Positions 46,148-54,513 of a stretch of 64,000 nucleotides of DNA are shown piece after piece. The stretch lies in contig DASYUH010000006.1 in assembly GCA_036001465.1 (NCBI GenBank), positions 1-64,000 on the forward strand. Direction: 5' to 3'. Origin of the DNA: Candidatus Polarisedimenticolia bacterium (GTDB lineage Bacteria; Acidobacteriota; Polarisedimenticolia; Gp22-AA2). A program made the position numbers and the translations under genes. The notes below the pieces were generated by a model. It was not told the DNA's origin. It saw only the letters and a program-made list of their open reading frames with translations, and did no database searches. How positions within the stretch are numbered: the first letter of the stretch is position 1; each line of letters begins with the position of its first letter.

Positions 46148-47269
46148 TCAGACCCGCCGGTCGAGAGCCACGTACGGCCGCTCCGGGGGACCGATGTACT
46201 CCTCGAGCGGCCGGATCAGGCGGTTGTCGGTGTGCTGCTCGATGACGTGTGCGATCCAGCCCGGGGCCCGGCTGCACGCGAAGATCGGCGTGAACAGATC
46301 CATCTCGAAGCCGAGCAGGTAGTACACCGAAGCCGCGTAGAAATCGACGTTCGGATTGAGGTTCTTGAGCTCCTTGCAGGTCTTCTCGATCACCACCGAC
46401 ATCTGCGACCATTTTTCCTGTCCCCGCGCCTTGCCGAGCCTCTCCGACAACGAGCGCAGATGGATGGCGCGCGGATCGATGGTCTTGTAGACCCGGTGCC
46501 CGAAACCGGGGATCTTCTTTTTCTGCAGGAGCTCCGTGCGCACGTACTCGGCCGCCCGGTCCACTTCGCCGATGGTCCGGAGCATCACCATCACGTCGTG
46601 GTTGGCTCCGCCATGCAGGGGCCCCTTCAGGGTGCCGATGGCGGACGTGACCGCGGCGTGCAGGTCGGCCAGCGTCCCCGCCGTGACCCGGGCCGCGAAG
46701 GTCGAGGCGTTGAGCCCGTGGTCCATCTGCAGGATCATCGCCACGTCCAGCGCCCGCGTGCCCAGGTCGTCCGGCTTCCTGCCGTGGAGCATGTAGAGGA
46801 AGTTGGCGGCGTGGCCCAGGCCGGGGTCCGGTGGAATGGGATCCTGGCCCTTGCGCAGCCTCTCGTGCGCCGTGACGATCGTGGGCAGCTGCGCCGTCAG
46901 CCGGATTCCCTTGCGCAGGTTCGCCTCGCGCGTCGACTCGTGCACGTCCGGGTCGTGCACCGCCAGGGCGGACACGACGGTCCGCATCATGTCCATGGGG
47001 GAGGCGTCGCGCGCGAAACGCCTCAGCAAATCTTGCGCGTCCGGGTGCAGGGCCCGCTGGGAGGAAAGGTCCTGGCGCGTCTGCTCGAGCTGGCCCTTGG
47101 TCGGCAGCTCGCCATACCACAGAAGGTGCACCACCTCCGTGAAGGTGGAGTGCTCGGCCAGGTCGTGGATCGAGTATCCGCGGTAGCTGAGACGGCCCTT
47201 CTCGCCGTCGATCAGGCTCAGCCCGGTGCGCGCTGCGACGACCCCCTCCAGCCCTTCCTTCGCAAACAC
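46148..47269 (-). CDS. citrate synthase
   Basis: A 373-residue enzyme condensing oxaloacetate and acetyl-CoA. Catalytic segments include LHGGANHDVMVML (His), GFGHRVYKTIDPRA (His) and FTPIFACSRAPGWIAHVIEQ (near Asp/Arg). RLSYRGYSIHDLAEHSTF marks the short Gram-positive/archaeal-type (also methylcitrate-like) form. The GTG at 47269 has GGAGG 7 nt upstream; the same frame extends further upstream without coding character. A -10 TATAAT lies at 47314-47309. A 2-methylcitrate synthase activity cannot be excluded. Confidence 0.92.
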   Translation of the reverse strand: MFAKEGLEGVVAARTGLSLIDGEKGRLSYRGYSIHDLAEHSTFTEVVHLLWYGELPTKGQLEQTRQDLSSQRALHPDAQDLLRRFARDASPMDMMRTVVSALAVHDPDVHESTREANLRKGIRLTAQLPTIVTAHERLRKGQDPIPPDPGLGHAANFLYMLHGRKPDDLGTRALDVAMILQMDHGLNASTFAARVTAGTLADLHAAVTSAIGTLKGPLHGGANHDVMVMLRTIGEVDRAAEYVRTELLQKKKIPGFGHRVYKTIDPRAIHLRSLSERLGKARGQEKWSQMSVVIEKTCKELKNLNPNVDFYAASVYYLLGFEMDLFTPIFACSRAPGWIAHVIEQHTDNRLIRPLEEYIGPPERPYVALDRRV

Positions 47270-47308
47270 GGGACCACCTCCCCGCGATTCCGCGGCGTGA
47301 TGCACCTC

Positions 47309-47314
47309 ATTATA
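47309..47314 (-). promoter_or_regulatory. -10 box of the citrate synthase promoter
   Basis: On the minus strand a perfect TATAAT (47314-47309) lies about 40 nt before the GTG start. A weak GGACAC-type -35 is upstream. The leader contains the GGAGG ribosome site. Confidence 0.55.
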
Positions 47315-47470
47315 GGGCCTGCGCCTGGGAGTGTGTCCGGGTAATAGCATGGCTCGGGCACACGGCCGCGCGATCGGGGGCGGGGCCGCCCGCAAACCGC
47401 CCCGGGCCTTGTCCGGCCGGCCGGGACTGGGAGAAGATAGGGGCCCTCTCAAGCAAGGAGCGTGCGGCTC

Positions 47471-48454
47471 GTGACGACCGATGCCGGGTTCGAGAAGGAA
47501 GGGCTGGCCCCCGCCGATCTGCGGGAGGCGCGCCCGCGCGTCGCCCGCAATGCGCGGGTCACTCCCCTGCTCGTCTCGGAGAGCCTCTCCGAGCGCGCCG
47601 GCGGCAGGGTGGCGCTCAAGTGCGAGAACCTCCAGGTGGGCGGCGCCTTCAAGATGCGGGGAGCGACCAACTTCATCGCGCGCCTTCATCCGGACGAGAG
47701 GGGGCGCGGCGTGATCACCTATTCGTCGGGCAACCACGCCATCGCCGTGGCGCATGCCGCACGCCGATCCGGGACGGCCGCGGTCGTCGTCATGCCGAAG
47801 ACCGCTCCCGCACTGAAGCTCGAGCGCGTGCGTGGCCTGGGAGCCGAGGTGCACCTGGCCGGCACCACGTCGCTGGAGAGGAAGGAGCGCGCCGAGGCGC
47901 TGCAGAAGGAGCGCGGGCTCGCCATGGTGCCTCCCTTCGACCACCCGTGGATCATCGCCGGACAGGCCTCCTGCGGGGTCGAGATCCTCGAGCAGATGCC
48001 GGACGTCGGCACGCTCCTGGTGCCCGTCGGAGGCGGCGGTCTGGTCTCCGGGGTTGCGCTGGCCTGCGCCTATCACAGGGCCGGCATCCGGGTGATCGGC
48101 GTCGAGCCCGAGGGGGCCGCCAAGATGTCGTCGTCGCTCAAGGCCGGTGCGCCTCAGACCCTGCCCTCGGCCCGATCGATCGCCGACGGGCTGATCCCGT
48201 CCCGCCCGGGCGACCTCACCTTCGAGATCATCCGGTCCCTCGTGGCGGATGTCGTGACCGTGCCGGACGACGCGATCCGGGAGGCGGCGCTGTTCCTCCT
48301 GAAGACCGAGCACCTGCTGGTGGAGTGGAGCGGCGCGGTCGGCGTTGCGGCGCTGCTCTCGGGCGTCGCCCGCACCTCCGACGTCCCGACGGCGGTGGTG
48401 CTGAGTGGGGGGAACGCCGACCCGGCGGCTCTCCTCGGCCGCGTCGGGACCTGA
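47471..48454 (+). CDS. threonine dehydratase-like PLP enzyme (serine/threonine ammonia-lyase family)
   Basis: A fold-type II PLP protein of 327 residues. The PLP Lys is in GGAFKMRGATNFI, with YSSGNHAIAVAHAA and the glycine loop PVGGGGLVSG. There is no C-terminal ACT domain, so it is a short catabolic or racemase-like form. It probably deaminates threonine to 2-oxobutyrate or acts on serine; serine racemase is an alternative. GTG 47471 is chosen because AAGGAG ends 10 nt upstream; an in-frame GTG at 47462 is too close to that site. With cimA also present, two sources of 2-oxobutyrate are encoded. Confidence 0.88.
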   Translation: MTTDAGFEKEGLAPADLREARPRVARNARVTPLLVSESLSERAGGRVALKCENLQVGGAFKMRGATNFIARLHPDERGRGVITYSSGNHAIAVAHAARRSGTAAVVVMPKTAPALKLERVRGLGAEVHLAGTTSLERKERAEALQKERGLAMVPPFDHPWIIAGQASCGVEILEQMPDVGTLLVPVGGGGLVSGVALACAYHRAGIRVIGVEPEGAAKMSSSLKAGAPQTLPSARSIADGLIPSRPGDLTFEIIRSLVADVVTVPDDAIREAALFLLKTEHLLVEWSGAVGVAALLSGVARTSDVPTAVVLSGGNADPAALLGRVGT

Positions 48455-48564
48455 GCGGTTCCTAGACGGTCGGACCGATTGTTCCGTATTGGGGACGAGA
48501 CACCGGCCCCTGATGGCACCGGGCCGCGTGCTAGACTAGCGCGTTTTCTGGAGGGAGCCACGGC

Positions 48565-49056
48565 ATGCGGTCGCCGGAATCACGGACGTCGAACCCGAGG
48601 AATGCCAGGCGGATGCAGGCCGGCTTCACCCTCATCGAGCTTCTGATCGTCGTCGCGATCATCGGCCTGATCGCCGCAATCGCCATCCCGAACCTCCGGA
48701 GCGCCATGAACAAGGCCAAGCAGGGGCGCACGCTGGCGGACATGCGGGCGATCGGCTCCGCCCTGGAAACCTACGCCGTGGACAACAATCTCTACCCGCG
48801 GGGCCTGAGCGACGCCAACGCCGCCGTCCTCAGCAGCTACCTGTCGCGCTACCTGCGCTCGGTCCCGCCCAACGACGGCTGGAACAATCCGTGGCACGTC
48901 GACACGAACTCCGCGGGAACGGTCTACACGATCACGAGCCACGGCGCGGACGGCGTCGCGGGCAGCAATCCCGGCGGGGCGACCACCGATTTCAATTGCG
49001 ACATCATCTACACGAACAACGCCTTCTACCAGTATCCCCAGGGGGCGCAGCAGTAG
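48565..49056 (+). CDS. type IV pilin-like / type II secretion pseudopilin (GspG-like)
   Basis: A 163-residue prepilin. The class III signal AG-FTLIELLIVVAIIGLIAAIAIP (cleavage before Phe) follows a 20-residue leader. Then come NLRSAMNKAKQGRTLADMRAIGSALETYAVDN, a GspG-like helix, and the YPRG ... DGWNNPW core strands. GGAGG lies 8 nt before the ATG, and a TAGACT -10 is at 48532-48537. It is a lone gene with no pilus or secretion machinery adjacent, so its assembly system must be encoded elsewhere. Confidence 0.9.
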   Translation: MRSPESRTSNPRNARRMQAGFTLIELLIVVAIIGLIAAIAIPNLRSAMNKAKQGRTLADMRAIGSALETYAVDNNLYPRGLSDANAAVLSSYLSRYLRSVPPNDGWNNPWHVDTNSAGTVYTITSHGADGVAGSNPGGATTDFNCDIIYTNNAFYQYPQGAQQ

Positions 49057-49066
49057 CGTGGCCGGC

Positions 49067-49738
49067 TCACCCGGCCTGGCCCTCGTCGCCCGCCCAGGCC
49101 ATGTCCCAGAAACGGACCTCGTGTTCGCTGGCGGTCATGAAGATCTCCTCCAGCCGCCGCTCCTCCGCCCCCGAGAGGGATTCGGACAGGAGGTCGAGGA
49201 GCCCGCGCAGCCAGTCGGCGTAGGCGGAGAACTCCGGGGAGGAGTAGGTCCGGATCCACTCCCGATACCGGTCGCCGGCCGGCGGCTCCAGGCGGGCCGC
49301 CAGGCGGGCGGCGATTTCGGCATAGCCCCAGGCGCACGGCAGGAGGGCGGCGACGATCGCCGCCAGGGGTCCCTCGTAGGCCGTGCGCACGAGAAAATCC
49401 GTGTAGGCGCGGGTCTGGGGCAGCGGCACCGCGGCCTCCAGGTCATCGACGCTGACGCCGAACTGCCCCGCATAGCGGCGGTGCAGATCCATTTCGGTCT
49501 TGAGGGTCGACTGCAGCAGGTCGGCGAAGCGTCCCATGCTCTCGAGATCTTCCGCGCGCGCCACGGCCAGGGCGATCACGCGTCCGTACTCGATCAAGAA
49601 CAGGTAGTCCTGACGCAGCCACGCCCGGAAGCGCGCCTCGTCGAGCGTGCCGTCGCCAAGCCCCTGGACGAACGGGTGCGAGAACTCGCGCTCCCACACG
49701 CCCGCCGCCCGCTCCCGCAGCCTCCCGCTCAGGCTCAT
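49067..49738 (-). CDS. tenA: TenA-family thiaminase II / aminopyrimidine aminohydrolase
   Basis: A 223-residue all-helical protein that hydrolyses aminopyrimidine breakdown products of thiamin. HPFVQGLGDGTLDEARFRAWLRQDYLFLIEYGR is the typical N-terminal block. The nucleophile Cys is in LLPCAWGYAEIA, and the C-terminal Glu region is TASEHEVRFWDMAW. The same frame runs to 49834 but GGGAGGA precedes the ATG at 49738. It converges on the pilin gene with 10 nt between stops. No TPP riboswitch was seen. Confidence 0.92.
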   Translation of the reverse strand: MSLSGRLRERAAGVWEREFSHPFVQGLGDGTLDEARFRAWLRQDYLFLIEYGRVIALAVARAEDLESMGRFADLLQSTLKTEMDLHRRYAGQFGVSVDDLEAAVPLPQTRAYTDFLVRTAYEGPLAAIVAALLPCAWGYAEIAARLAARLEPPAGDRYREWIRTYSSPEFSAYADWLRGLLDLLSESLSGAEERRLEEIFMTASEHEVRFWDMAWAGDEGQAG

Positions 49739-49921
49739 CGTGGCATCCTCCCGGGGGGGATTGTAGCGCGTCGGGCGCCGGGCCAGACCGGGCAGCCGCG
49801 GCGCGCTGCGGCCCGCCTCCCGGGGACAGGGCATCGTTCTCCTTGCCTGCAGGGTCGCTTCACGGTAAGGTGTCGCTGGTCCGGATGCAGGACATCACGC
49901 TGTGCGAGGGAGGAACCTTCC

Positions 49922-50257
49922 ATGCTTGAACCCACGAGTCGGGCGGGCCGGCTGTCCATCTTCCTGATCGCCGGTATCGTCCTGTGCGGCGTGCCGGTCG
50001 CGCCGGCCCCGGCGCGGGCGGGCGAGTGCCTCGACGCGCTCATCACCGCCGGCGTCAAGGCGCGCATCATGGCGGACGACGTCGTCGGCGCGTTCAAGAT
50101 CAACGTGGACACCGACGAGTGCGTGGTCACGCTGAACGGCTGCGTCGATTCGAAGGATCAGATCAAGCGGGCGCGCAACCTGGCGAGGCGGGTCAAGGGG
50201 GTCCATGCGGTCAAGAGCAACCTGACGATCTGCCCCGCCGAGGGCGAGGACGACTAG
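49922..50257 (+). CDS. exported BON-domain protein
   Basis: A 111-residue protein. A signal peptide (LSIFLIAGIVLCGVPVAPAPARA) is followed by one BON domain (ITAGVKARIMADDVVGAFKI ... VVTLNGCVDSKDQIKRARNLARRVKGVHAVKSNL), a small periplasmic fold thought to bind phospholipid or other envelope components. Three Cys in the mature part may form a disulfide. GGAGGAACC precedes the ATG. It lies 4 nt before the ParB-like gene, implying cotranscription. Confidence 0.88.
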   Translation: MLEPTSRAGRLSIFLIAGIVLCGVPVAPAPARAGECLDALITAGVKARIMADDVVGAFKINVDTDECVVTLNGCVDSKDQIKRARNLARRVKGVHAVKSNLTICPAEGEDD

Positions 50258-50261
50258 CCCC

Positions 50262-51176
50262 GTGGCGTCCCTGCGGTTCACCGTCCATCCCGAGGACAAG
50301 GAGCCGCCGCCCGAGGTGCTGCGGCTCGCCGAGTCGATCGAGAAGGACGGCGGCAGCGCGCTCGCCGCCTACCGCGAGCCGGTCGGCGATCACTGGCAGA
50401 TCTTCGCCCTTCTGCCGGCCGCCCTGGTGCAGCCGACCCCCTACCAGCGCGACCTGTCGAAAGCGCACGCCGAGCGGCTGCTGCGCGTCGTCCGGAAGAT
50501 CGATCGGTTCGTCGACCCGGTCGTGGCCGTCCGCACCGACGGCGTGTACTGGACGCCGAACGGCAACCATCGCCGCCACGTCCTGGAGAAACTGAAGGCC
50601 GCGTTCGTCCCCGCCATCGTCATCCCGGAGCCCGAGGTTGCGTTCCAGATCCTGGCCCTCAACACCGAGAAGGCGCACAACCTCAAGGAGAAATCGCTCG
50701 AGGTGGTCCGGATGTACCGGGGGCTGATCGGGCAGGGAGTGAAGCGCGACGAGGAAGAGTACGCCTTCCAGTTCGAGGAGCCCTACTTCATCACCCTGGG
50801 GCTGCTTTACGAGAAGTTCCCCCGTTTCGCCGGAGGCGCCTTTTCCCCGATCCTCAGGCGCGTCGACCGCTTCCTGAAGTCGAGCCTGAAGCCGGCCTAC
50901 GCCACCCGGCAGGAGCGGGCCGGCCGCGTGGAGGAGGCGGACGGCCACCTCAAGAAGATCGTCGAGCGGTTGAAGCGGCGCGGGATCAGCCACCCGTTCG
51001 TCAAGAACTTCGTCATGGCGCGCTGCAATCCTCTGACCCGCGCGCGCAAGACGATCCCGACGTTCGATCAGGCGATGGACAAGCTGATCGCCGCCCTCGA
51101 ATCGTTCGATGTCGACAGAATCCGCCAGGAGGACATCGCCCGCTCGGCGGCGTATTCCGCGCCCTCACCGTCCTGA
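50262..51176 (+). CDS. ParB/Srx-fold N-terminal domain protein, not a partition ParB
   Basis: A 304-residue protein. The region VQPTPYQRDLSKAHAERLLRV ... DPVVAVRTDGVYWTPNGNHRRHV matches the ParB-like nuclease/CTPase fold, with the GNHRR motif in place of GERR/GxHR. The C-terminal half is helical (VEEADGHLKKIVERLKRRG) and lacks a recognisable ParB helix-turn-helix or ParA partner. The GTG start is 4 nt after the BON gene. Possible roles include nucleotide-dependent binding or nuclease activity; none can be assigned. Confidence 0.8.
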   Translation: MASLRFTVHPEDKEPPPEVLRLAESIEKDGGSALAAYREPVGDHWQIFALLPAALVQPTPYQRDLSKAHAERLLRVVRKIDRFVDPVVAVRTDGVYWTPNGNHRRHVLEKLKAAFVPAIVIPEPEVAFQILALNTEKAHNLKEKSLEVVRMYRGLIGQGVKRDEEEYAFQFEEPYFITLGLLYEKFPRFAGGAFSPILRRVDRFLKSSLKPAYATRQERAGRVEEADGHLKKIVERLKRRGISHPFVKNFVMARCNPLTRARKTIPTFDQAMDKLIAALESFDVDRIRQEDIARSAAYSAPSPS

Positions 51177-51188
51177 CGAGCGAGGGGC

Positions 51189-51217
51189 GGCGCCGGAGGG
51201 CGGCCCCCCCCGGCGCC
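51189..51217. terminator. hairpin between convergent ParB-like and DUF1326 genes
   Basis: GGCGCCGG (51189-51196) pairs with CCGGCGCC (51210-51217) around a C-rich loop in the 56-nt gap between converging genes. A short TTTCT follows on the plus side. Confidence 0.5.
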
Positions 51218-51232
51218 TTCCGGCCCGAGTTT

Positions 51233-51964
51233 CTAGCGGCCCGCCTTGGCTCCCGACGCGGAGTCCTTCGAGCTCTGGTCGATCGTGATCATGAAGCCAT
51301 TGGTGCCCTTGAACTCGAACGCCTTGTCGCCCGCCCGGTAGGCCTCCACGACGTTCGGCATCAGGATGAAGCCGTCGTTACGCGGCACGCCCCAGTACTT
51401 CAGGTTCTTGATGACGATCGGGTCGCTGGTGTTCCCCTGGTACCTCTTGAGCGACACTTCGGCGGTCTTGCCGCCGTCGAGCAGGGCGCGGGCCTCGTCC
51501 TTCGTGGCCGTCCAGGACATGTCCCCCTCGGCGGTGGTCAGGGAATTCCACTTCACCGGATAGACGCTTCCGAGGATCGTGGCGATCGCGTCCCGCTGTT
51601 CCTTGCTGGTCGCACGGTCGAACGTCACGACGGCCCAGTCCATCATCCCGGTGGAGAAATCGCCGCCCAGATCCCCGGCGACCCAGAACTTGGCCCCGTC
51701 GAGCTTCACGGCGCCGTAGGACCCCCTGTTGACCTTGAAGGCGTTGTTGAATCTGCAAAAGTGTCCGCCGGCCTCCCCGTGCTGACCGGCCGGATGACTG
51801 TTGAAATAGCACTGGCAGAACATCGGGCAGGAGCACGCCTCGATGATCGTGGCGTTCATGTTCCAGTTGGCGGCGGGGGCCGCGGCCGGCTGCGCCGGTG
51901 TCCCCGCGATCGCAACGACGGCTGACGACAGGACGACGGCAATGACAAGAGCCAGACGTTTCAT
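51233..51964 (-). CDS. secreted DUF1326 protein
   Basis: A 243-residue protein with a signal peptide (LALVIAVVLSSAVVAIAG) and one DUF1326 domain. The family signature is the Cys cluster IIEACSCPMFCQCYF near the N-terminus, with a further Cys in GGHFCRFNN. The function is unknown; the Cys cluster suggests metal or redox chemistry. AGGGGGG lies 5 nt before the ATG. It is a monocistronic gene, divergent from the glycosyltransferase. Confidence 0.88.
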   Translation of the reverse strand: MKRLALVIAVVLSSAVVAIAGTPAQPAAAPAANWNMNATIIEACSCPMFCQCYFNSHPAGQHGEAGGHFCRFNNAFKVNRGSYGAVKLDGAKFWVAGDLGGDFSTGMMDWAVVTFDRATSKEQRDAIATILGSVYPVKWNSLTTAEGDMSWTATKDEARALLDGGKTAEVSLKRYQGNTSDPIVIKNLKYWGVPRNDGFILMPNVVEAYRAGDKAFEFKGTNGFMITIDQSSKDSASGAKAGR

Positions 51965-52050
51965 GAGCCCCCCTTGTGTAGAGTGAGATCCTGGACCACC
52001 CCGGCCCTAGTTAAATCCAACGCCCGACCGGAGTCAAGTATCCTACGCCC

Positions 52051-53304
52051 GTGACCCCGGGCGTTGCGCCTCTCGCGATCTCATCCGCCCTTCTCTCCAT
52101 GGCGTGGACCGGCTTCGGCATCCTCCTGCGCCGGGCGGCGCGCAATCTCCCCACTCTCCTGGACACGCTCGATGCGGGGGCGCCCCGGCCCGCGCCGTCT
52201 CCCCTGCCGTCGCTTTCGATCGTGGTCACCGCCCGGGACGAGGCCGCCGGCATCGAGTCGACCGTCAGGCGGCTCCTGGCGCAGCGCTACCCGGGGCTCC
52301 AGATCGTCGTGGTGGACGACCGCTCCTCCGACGGGACGGCCGCCATCCTCGATTCCCTGAAGGCGACGGTTGGCGGCGCGGACCTGGAGGTCATCCACAA
52401 CCGCGACCTGCCTCCCGGGTGGCTCGGGAAGTGCCACGCCTGCCACCTGGGGGCCGCGCGGGCCCGGGGGGACTGGATCCTGTTCATGGACGGCGACGTC
52501 GAGCTGGCCCGGGACGACCTCCTGGCCCGGGTCGTCGCCCTCGCGCAGGAGCGCCGGCTCGATCACGTCGCGCTCGTCCCGGATCAGCGCCCGGTCTCCC
52601 CGTTGCAGGCGGCCCTTCTCCTGGTCTTCGCGCAGATGTACCTGCTCGCCTCGCGCCTGCACGAAATGGATCGGGACAGGCGGCGCGGCGGCGGGGGCAT
52701 CGGGGCGTTCAACCTGGTGCGTCGTGCGGCCTACGACAGGATCCACGGGCACCTGCGCTTGAAGATGGATCCGGCCGACGATTTCAAGCTCGGCCGGCTC
52801 CTGAAGGAGAGCGGTGCGCGCCAGCGGTTCTTCGACGCGGTCGGGCTGGTGCGCTGCCCCTGGCACAAGGGGACCCTGAACGTGGCGCGCGGCCTGGAGA
52901 AGAACTTCTTCGCCGGATTCAACTATTCCCTCCTCGAGCTGGTCGCCCACACGGTGCCGGGGCTGGCCCTGGCGTTCGGCCCGGCCGCCACCGCGATCGC
53001 CGGGAGCCTGCTCGCCGCGGCCTCGCCGTCCCGGCCGACGGTCCTCCTCGCCGGCTGGCTACCCCTGGTCGTGCAGGCCCTGGTCGTCTGGAGCGGATCG
53101 CGCGTCCACACCCGACGGCAGGGAGGGAGCCCGCTCCTGCTCTCGGCGCTCTACCCGGCCGCCATCCTGATCCTCCTGGCCGCGGCCTGGAACTCGGCGA
53201 TCCGGATCCTGTCCCGCGGCGGGGTCGTGTGGCGCGACACCTTCTATGCGCTCGACGAGCTGCGCGCGGGGCTGGTGCCCAAGGGGGTCGGCCGCCGGTT
53301 GTGA
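52051..53304 (+). CDS. membrane-associated family 2 glycosyltransferase
   Basis: A 417-residue protein. One N-terminal hydrophobic segment is followed by a GT-A domain with VVVDDRSSDGT, FMDGDVELARDD (DxD-type metal site) and MDPADDFKLGRLLKESG, then three to four C-terminal membrane helices. The layout resembles processive or lipid-linked GT2 enzymes. The sugar and acceptor are unknown. The GTG at 52051 is preceded by TATCCT ending 6 nt upstream and no ribosome site, suggesting a leaderless transcript. Confidence 0.88.
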   Translation: MTPGVAPLAISSALLSMAWTGFGILLRRAARNLPTLLDTLDAGAPRPAPSPLPSLSIVVTARDEAAGIESTVRRLLAQRYPGLQIVVVDDRSSDGTAAILDSLKATVGGADLEVIHNRDLPPGWLGKCHACHLGAARARGDWILFMDGDVELARDDLLARVVALAQERRLDHVALVPDQRPVSPLQAALLLVFAQMYLLASRLHEMDRDRRRGGGGIGAFNLVRRAAYDRIHGHLRLKMDPADDFKLGRLLKESGARQRFFDAVGLVRCPWHKGTLNVARGLEKNFFAGFNYSLLELVAHTVPGLALAFGPAATAIAGSLLAAASPSRPTVLLAGWLPLVVQALVVWSGSRVHTRRQGGSPLLLSALYPAAILILLAAAWNSAIRILSRGGVVWRDTFYALDELRAGLVPKGVGRRL

Positions 53305-53328
53305 CCTCGCGCTCCCCCCTGCTATGAT
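53299..53328 (+). promoter_or_regulatory. promoter of ispG, leaderless type
   Basis: TTGTGA (53299-53304) and TATGAT (53323-53328) are 18 bp apart. The -10 ends 6 nt before the GTG (53335) and 9 nt before the ATG (53338), placing the transcription start on the initiation codons. Confidence 0.6.
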
Positions 53329-53337
53329 TGCCGCGTG

Positions 53338-54501
53338 ATGTCCGACACCAGAGTCCTGCCGCGAAATCCCACGCGGGCCGTGCGCATCGGACGCACGACC
53401 ATCGGCGGTGGCCACCCGATCGCCGTCCAGAGCATGTGCGCCACCAAGACCTGGGACGTCGAGGCGACCGTGGGACAGATCCGGGACCTGCAGCGCGCCG
53501 GCGCCGACGTCATCCGCATCGCGGTCGACAGCCCCCGGGACGCCGCCGCTCTCCCCGCCATCCGGGCCCGCACCAACGCCAGCCTGTCCGTCGACCTGCA
53601 GGAGAACTACCGCCTGGCCGAAGCGGTCGCCCCGCACGTCGACAAGATCCGCTACAACCCCGGGCACCTGTACCATCACGAGAAGCGCCGGCCGGTGCGC
53701 GACAAAGTGGCGTTTCTCGCCGGCGTGGCCGAGAAGCACGACTGCGCCATCCGGGTGGGCGTGAACTGCGGCTCGATCGACCCGGAGAAGGCGGGGCGAT
53801 TCGGCGAGGACTCGGTCGCGGAGATGGTCGAGTCGGCTCTCGAGCACGCGGCGCTTCTCGACGGGCTCGGCTTCACGCGCTACTGCGTGTCGCTCAAGGA
53901 CTCCGACCCGATGAAGGTGATCGACGCCAACCGGCGCTTCGCGGCCGCCCGTCCGGACGTGCCCCTGCACCTCGGCGTCACCGAGGCCGGCCTCCCTCCC
54001 GAGGGGATCCTCAAGACGCGCATCGCCTTCGAGCAGCTCATCGCGCGCGGCATCGGCGACACGCTGCGCGTCTCCCTCACCGTCCCGAACGACCGCAAGG
54101 GGGAGGAGATCGCCGCGGGCCGGACGATTCTCGACGACATCGCCCACGGCCGATTCCGCTCGGTGCCCGAGAACCTCGGGAAGAGCCTCAATATCATCTC
54201 CTGCCCTTCCTGCTCGCGGGTGGAGAACGAGGCCTTCGTCGACCTGGCCGAGAGAGTGCGGGAGTTCACGGCCTACGCCCGCGACCACGCCATCACGATT
54301 GCGATCATGGGATGCCGGGTGAACGGCCCCGGCGAGACGGACGACGCCGACCTGGGGCTGTGGTGCGCCCCGACGCACGTTAATCTGAAAGCCAAGGCGG
54401 AGACCATCGGGACGTTCGGCTACGACGAAGTGCTGGTCCGCCTGAAGAGCGAGCTCGATCGCCTCATCGAGTCGCGGCGAGTCACGCCGGGGACCGCCTG
54501 A
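53338..54501 (+). CDS. ispG: 4-hydroxy-3-methylbut-2-en-1-yl diphosphate synthase
   Basis: A 387-residue 4Fe-4S enzyme of the MEP isoprenoid pathway. The TIM barrel begins [22 protein letters not shown]; the C-terminal Fe-S domain has [12 protein letters not shown] and [13 protein letters not shown], whose Cys and Glu bind the cluster. A GTG codon directly precedes the ATG (GTGATG), and either could start. Standalone gene with a promoter ending just before it. Confidence 0.96.
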   Translation: MSDTRVLPRNPTRAVRIGRTTIGGGHPIAVQSMCATKTWDVEATVGQIRDLQRAGADVIRIAVDSPRDAAALPAIRARTNASLSVDLQENYRLAEAVAPHVDKIRYNPGHLYHHEKRRPVRDKVAFLAGVAEKHDCAIRVGVNCGSIDPEKAGRFGEDSVAEMVESALEHAALLDGLGFTRYCVSLKDSDPMKVIDANRRFAAARPDVPLHLGVTEAGLPPEGILKTRIAFEQLIARGIGDTLRVSLTVPNDRKGEEIAAGRTILDDIAHGRFRSVPENLGKSLNIISCPSCSRVENEAFVDLAERVREFTAYARDHAITIAIMGCRVNGPGETDDADLGLWCAPTHVNLKAKAETIGTFGYDEVLVRLKSELDRLIESRRVTPGTA

Positions 54502-54513
54502 AGCTCCCTGCCG

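Noticed and set aside
47273-48313. Long N-terminal extension of the citrate synthase frame
   Set aside because: The sequence before GTG 47269 is antisense to the threonine dehydratase-like gene, and a strong ribosome site and TATAAT box support the internal start.
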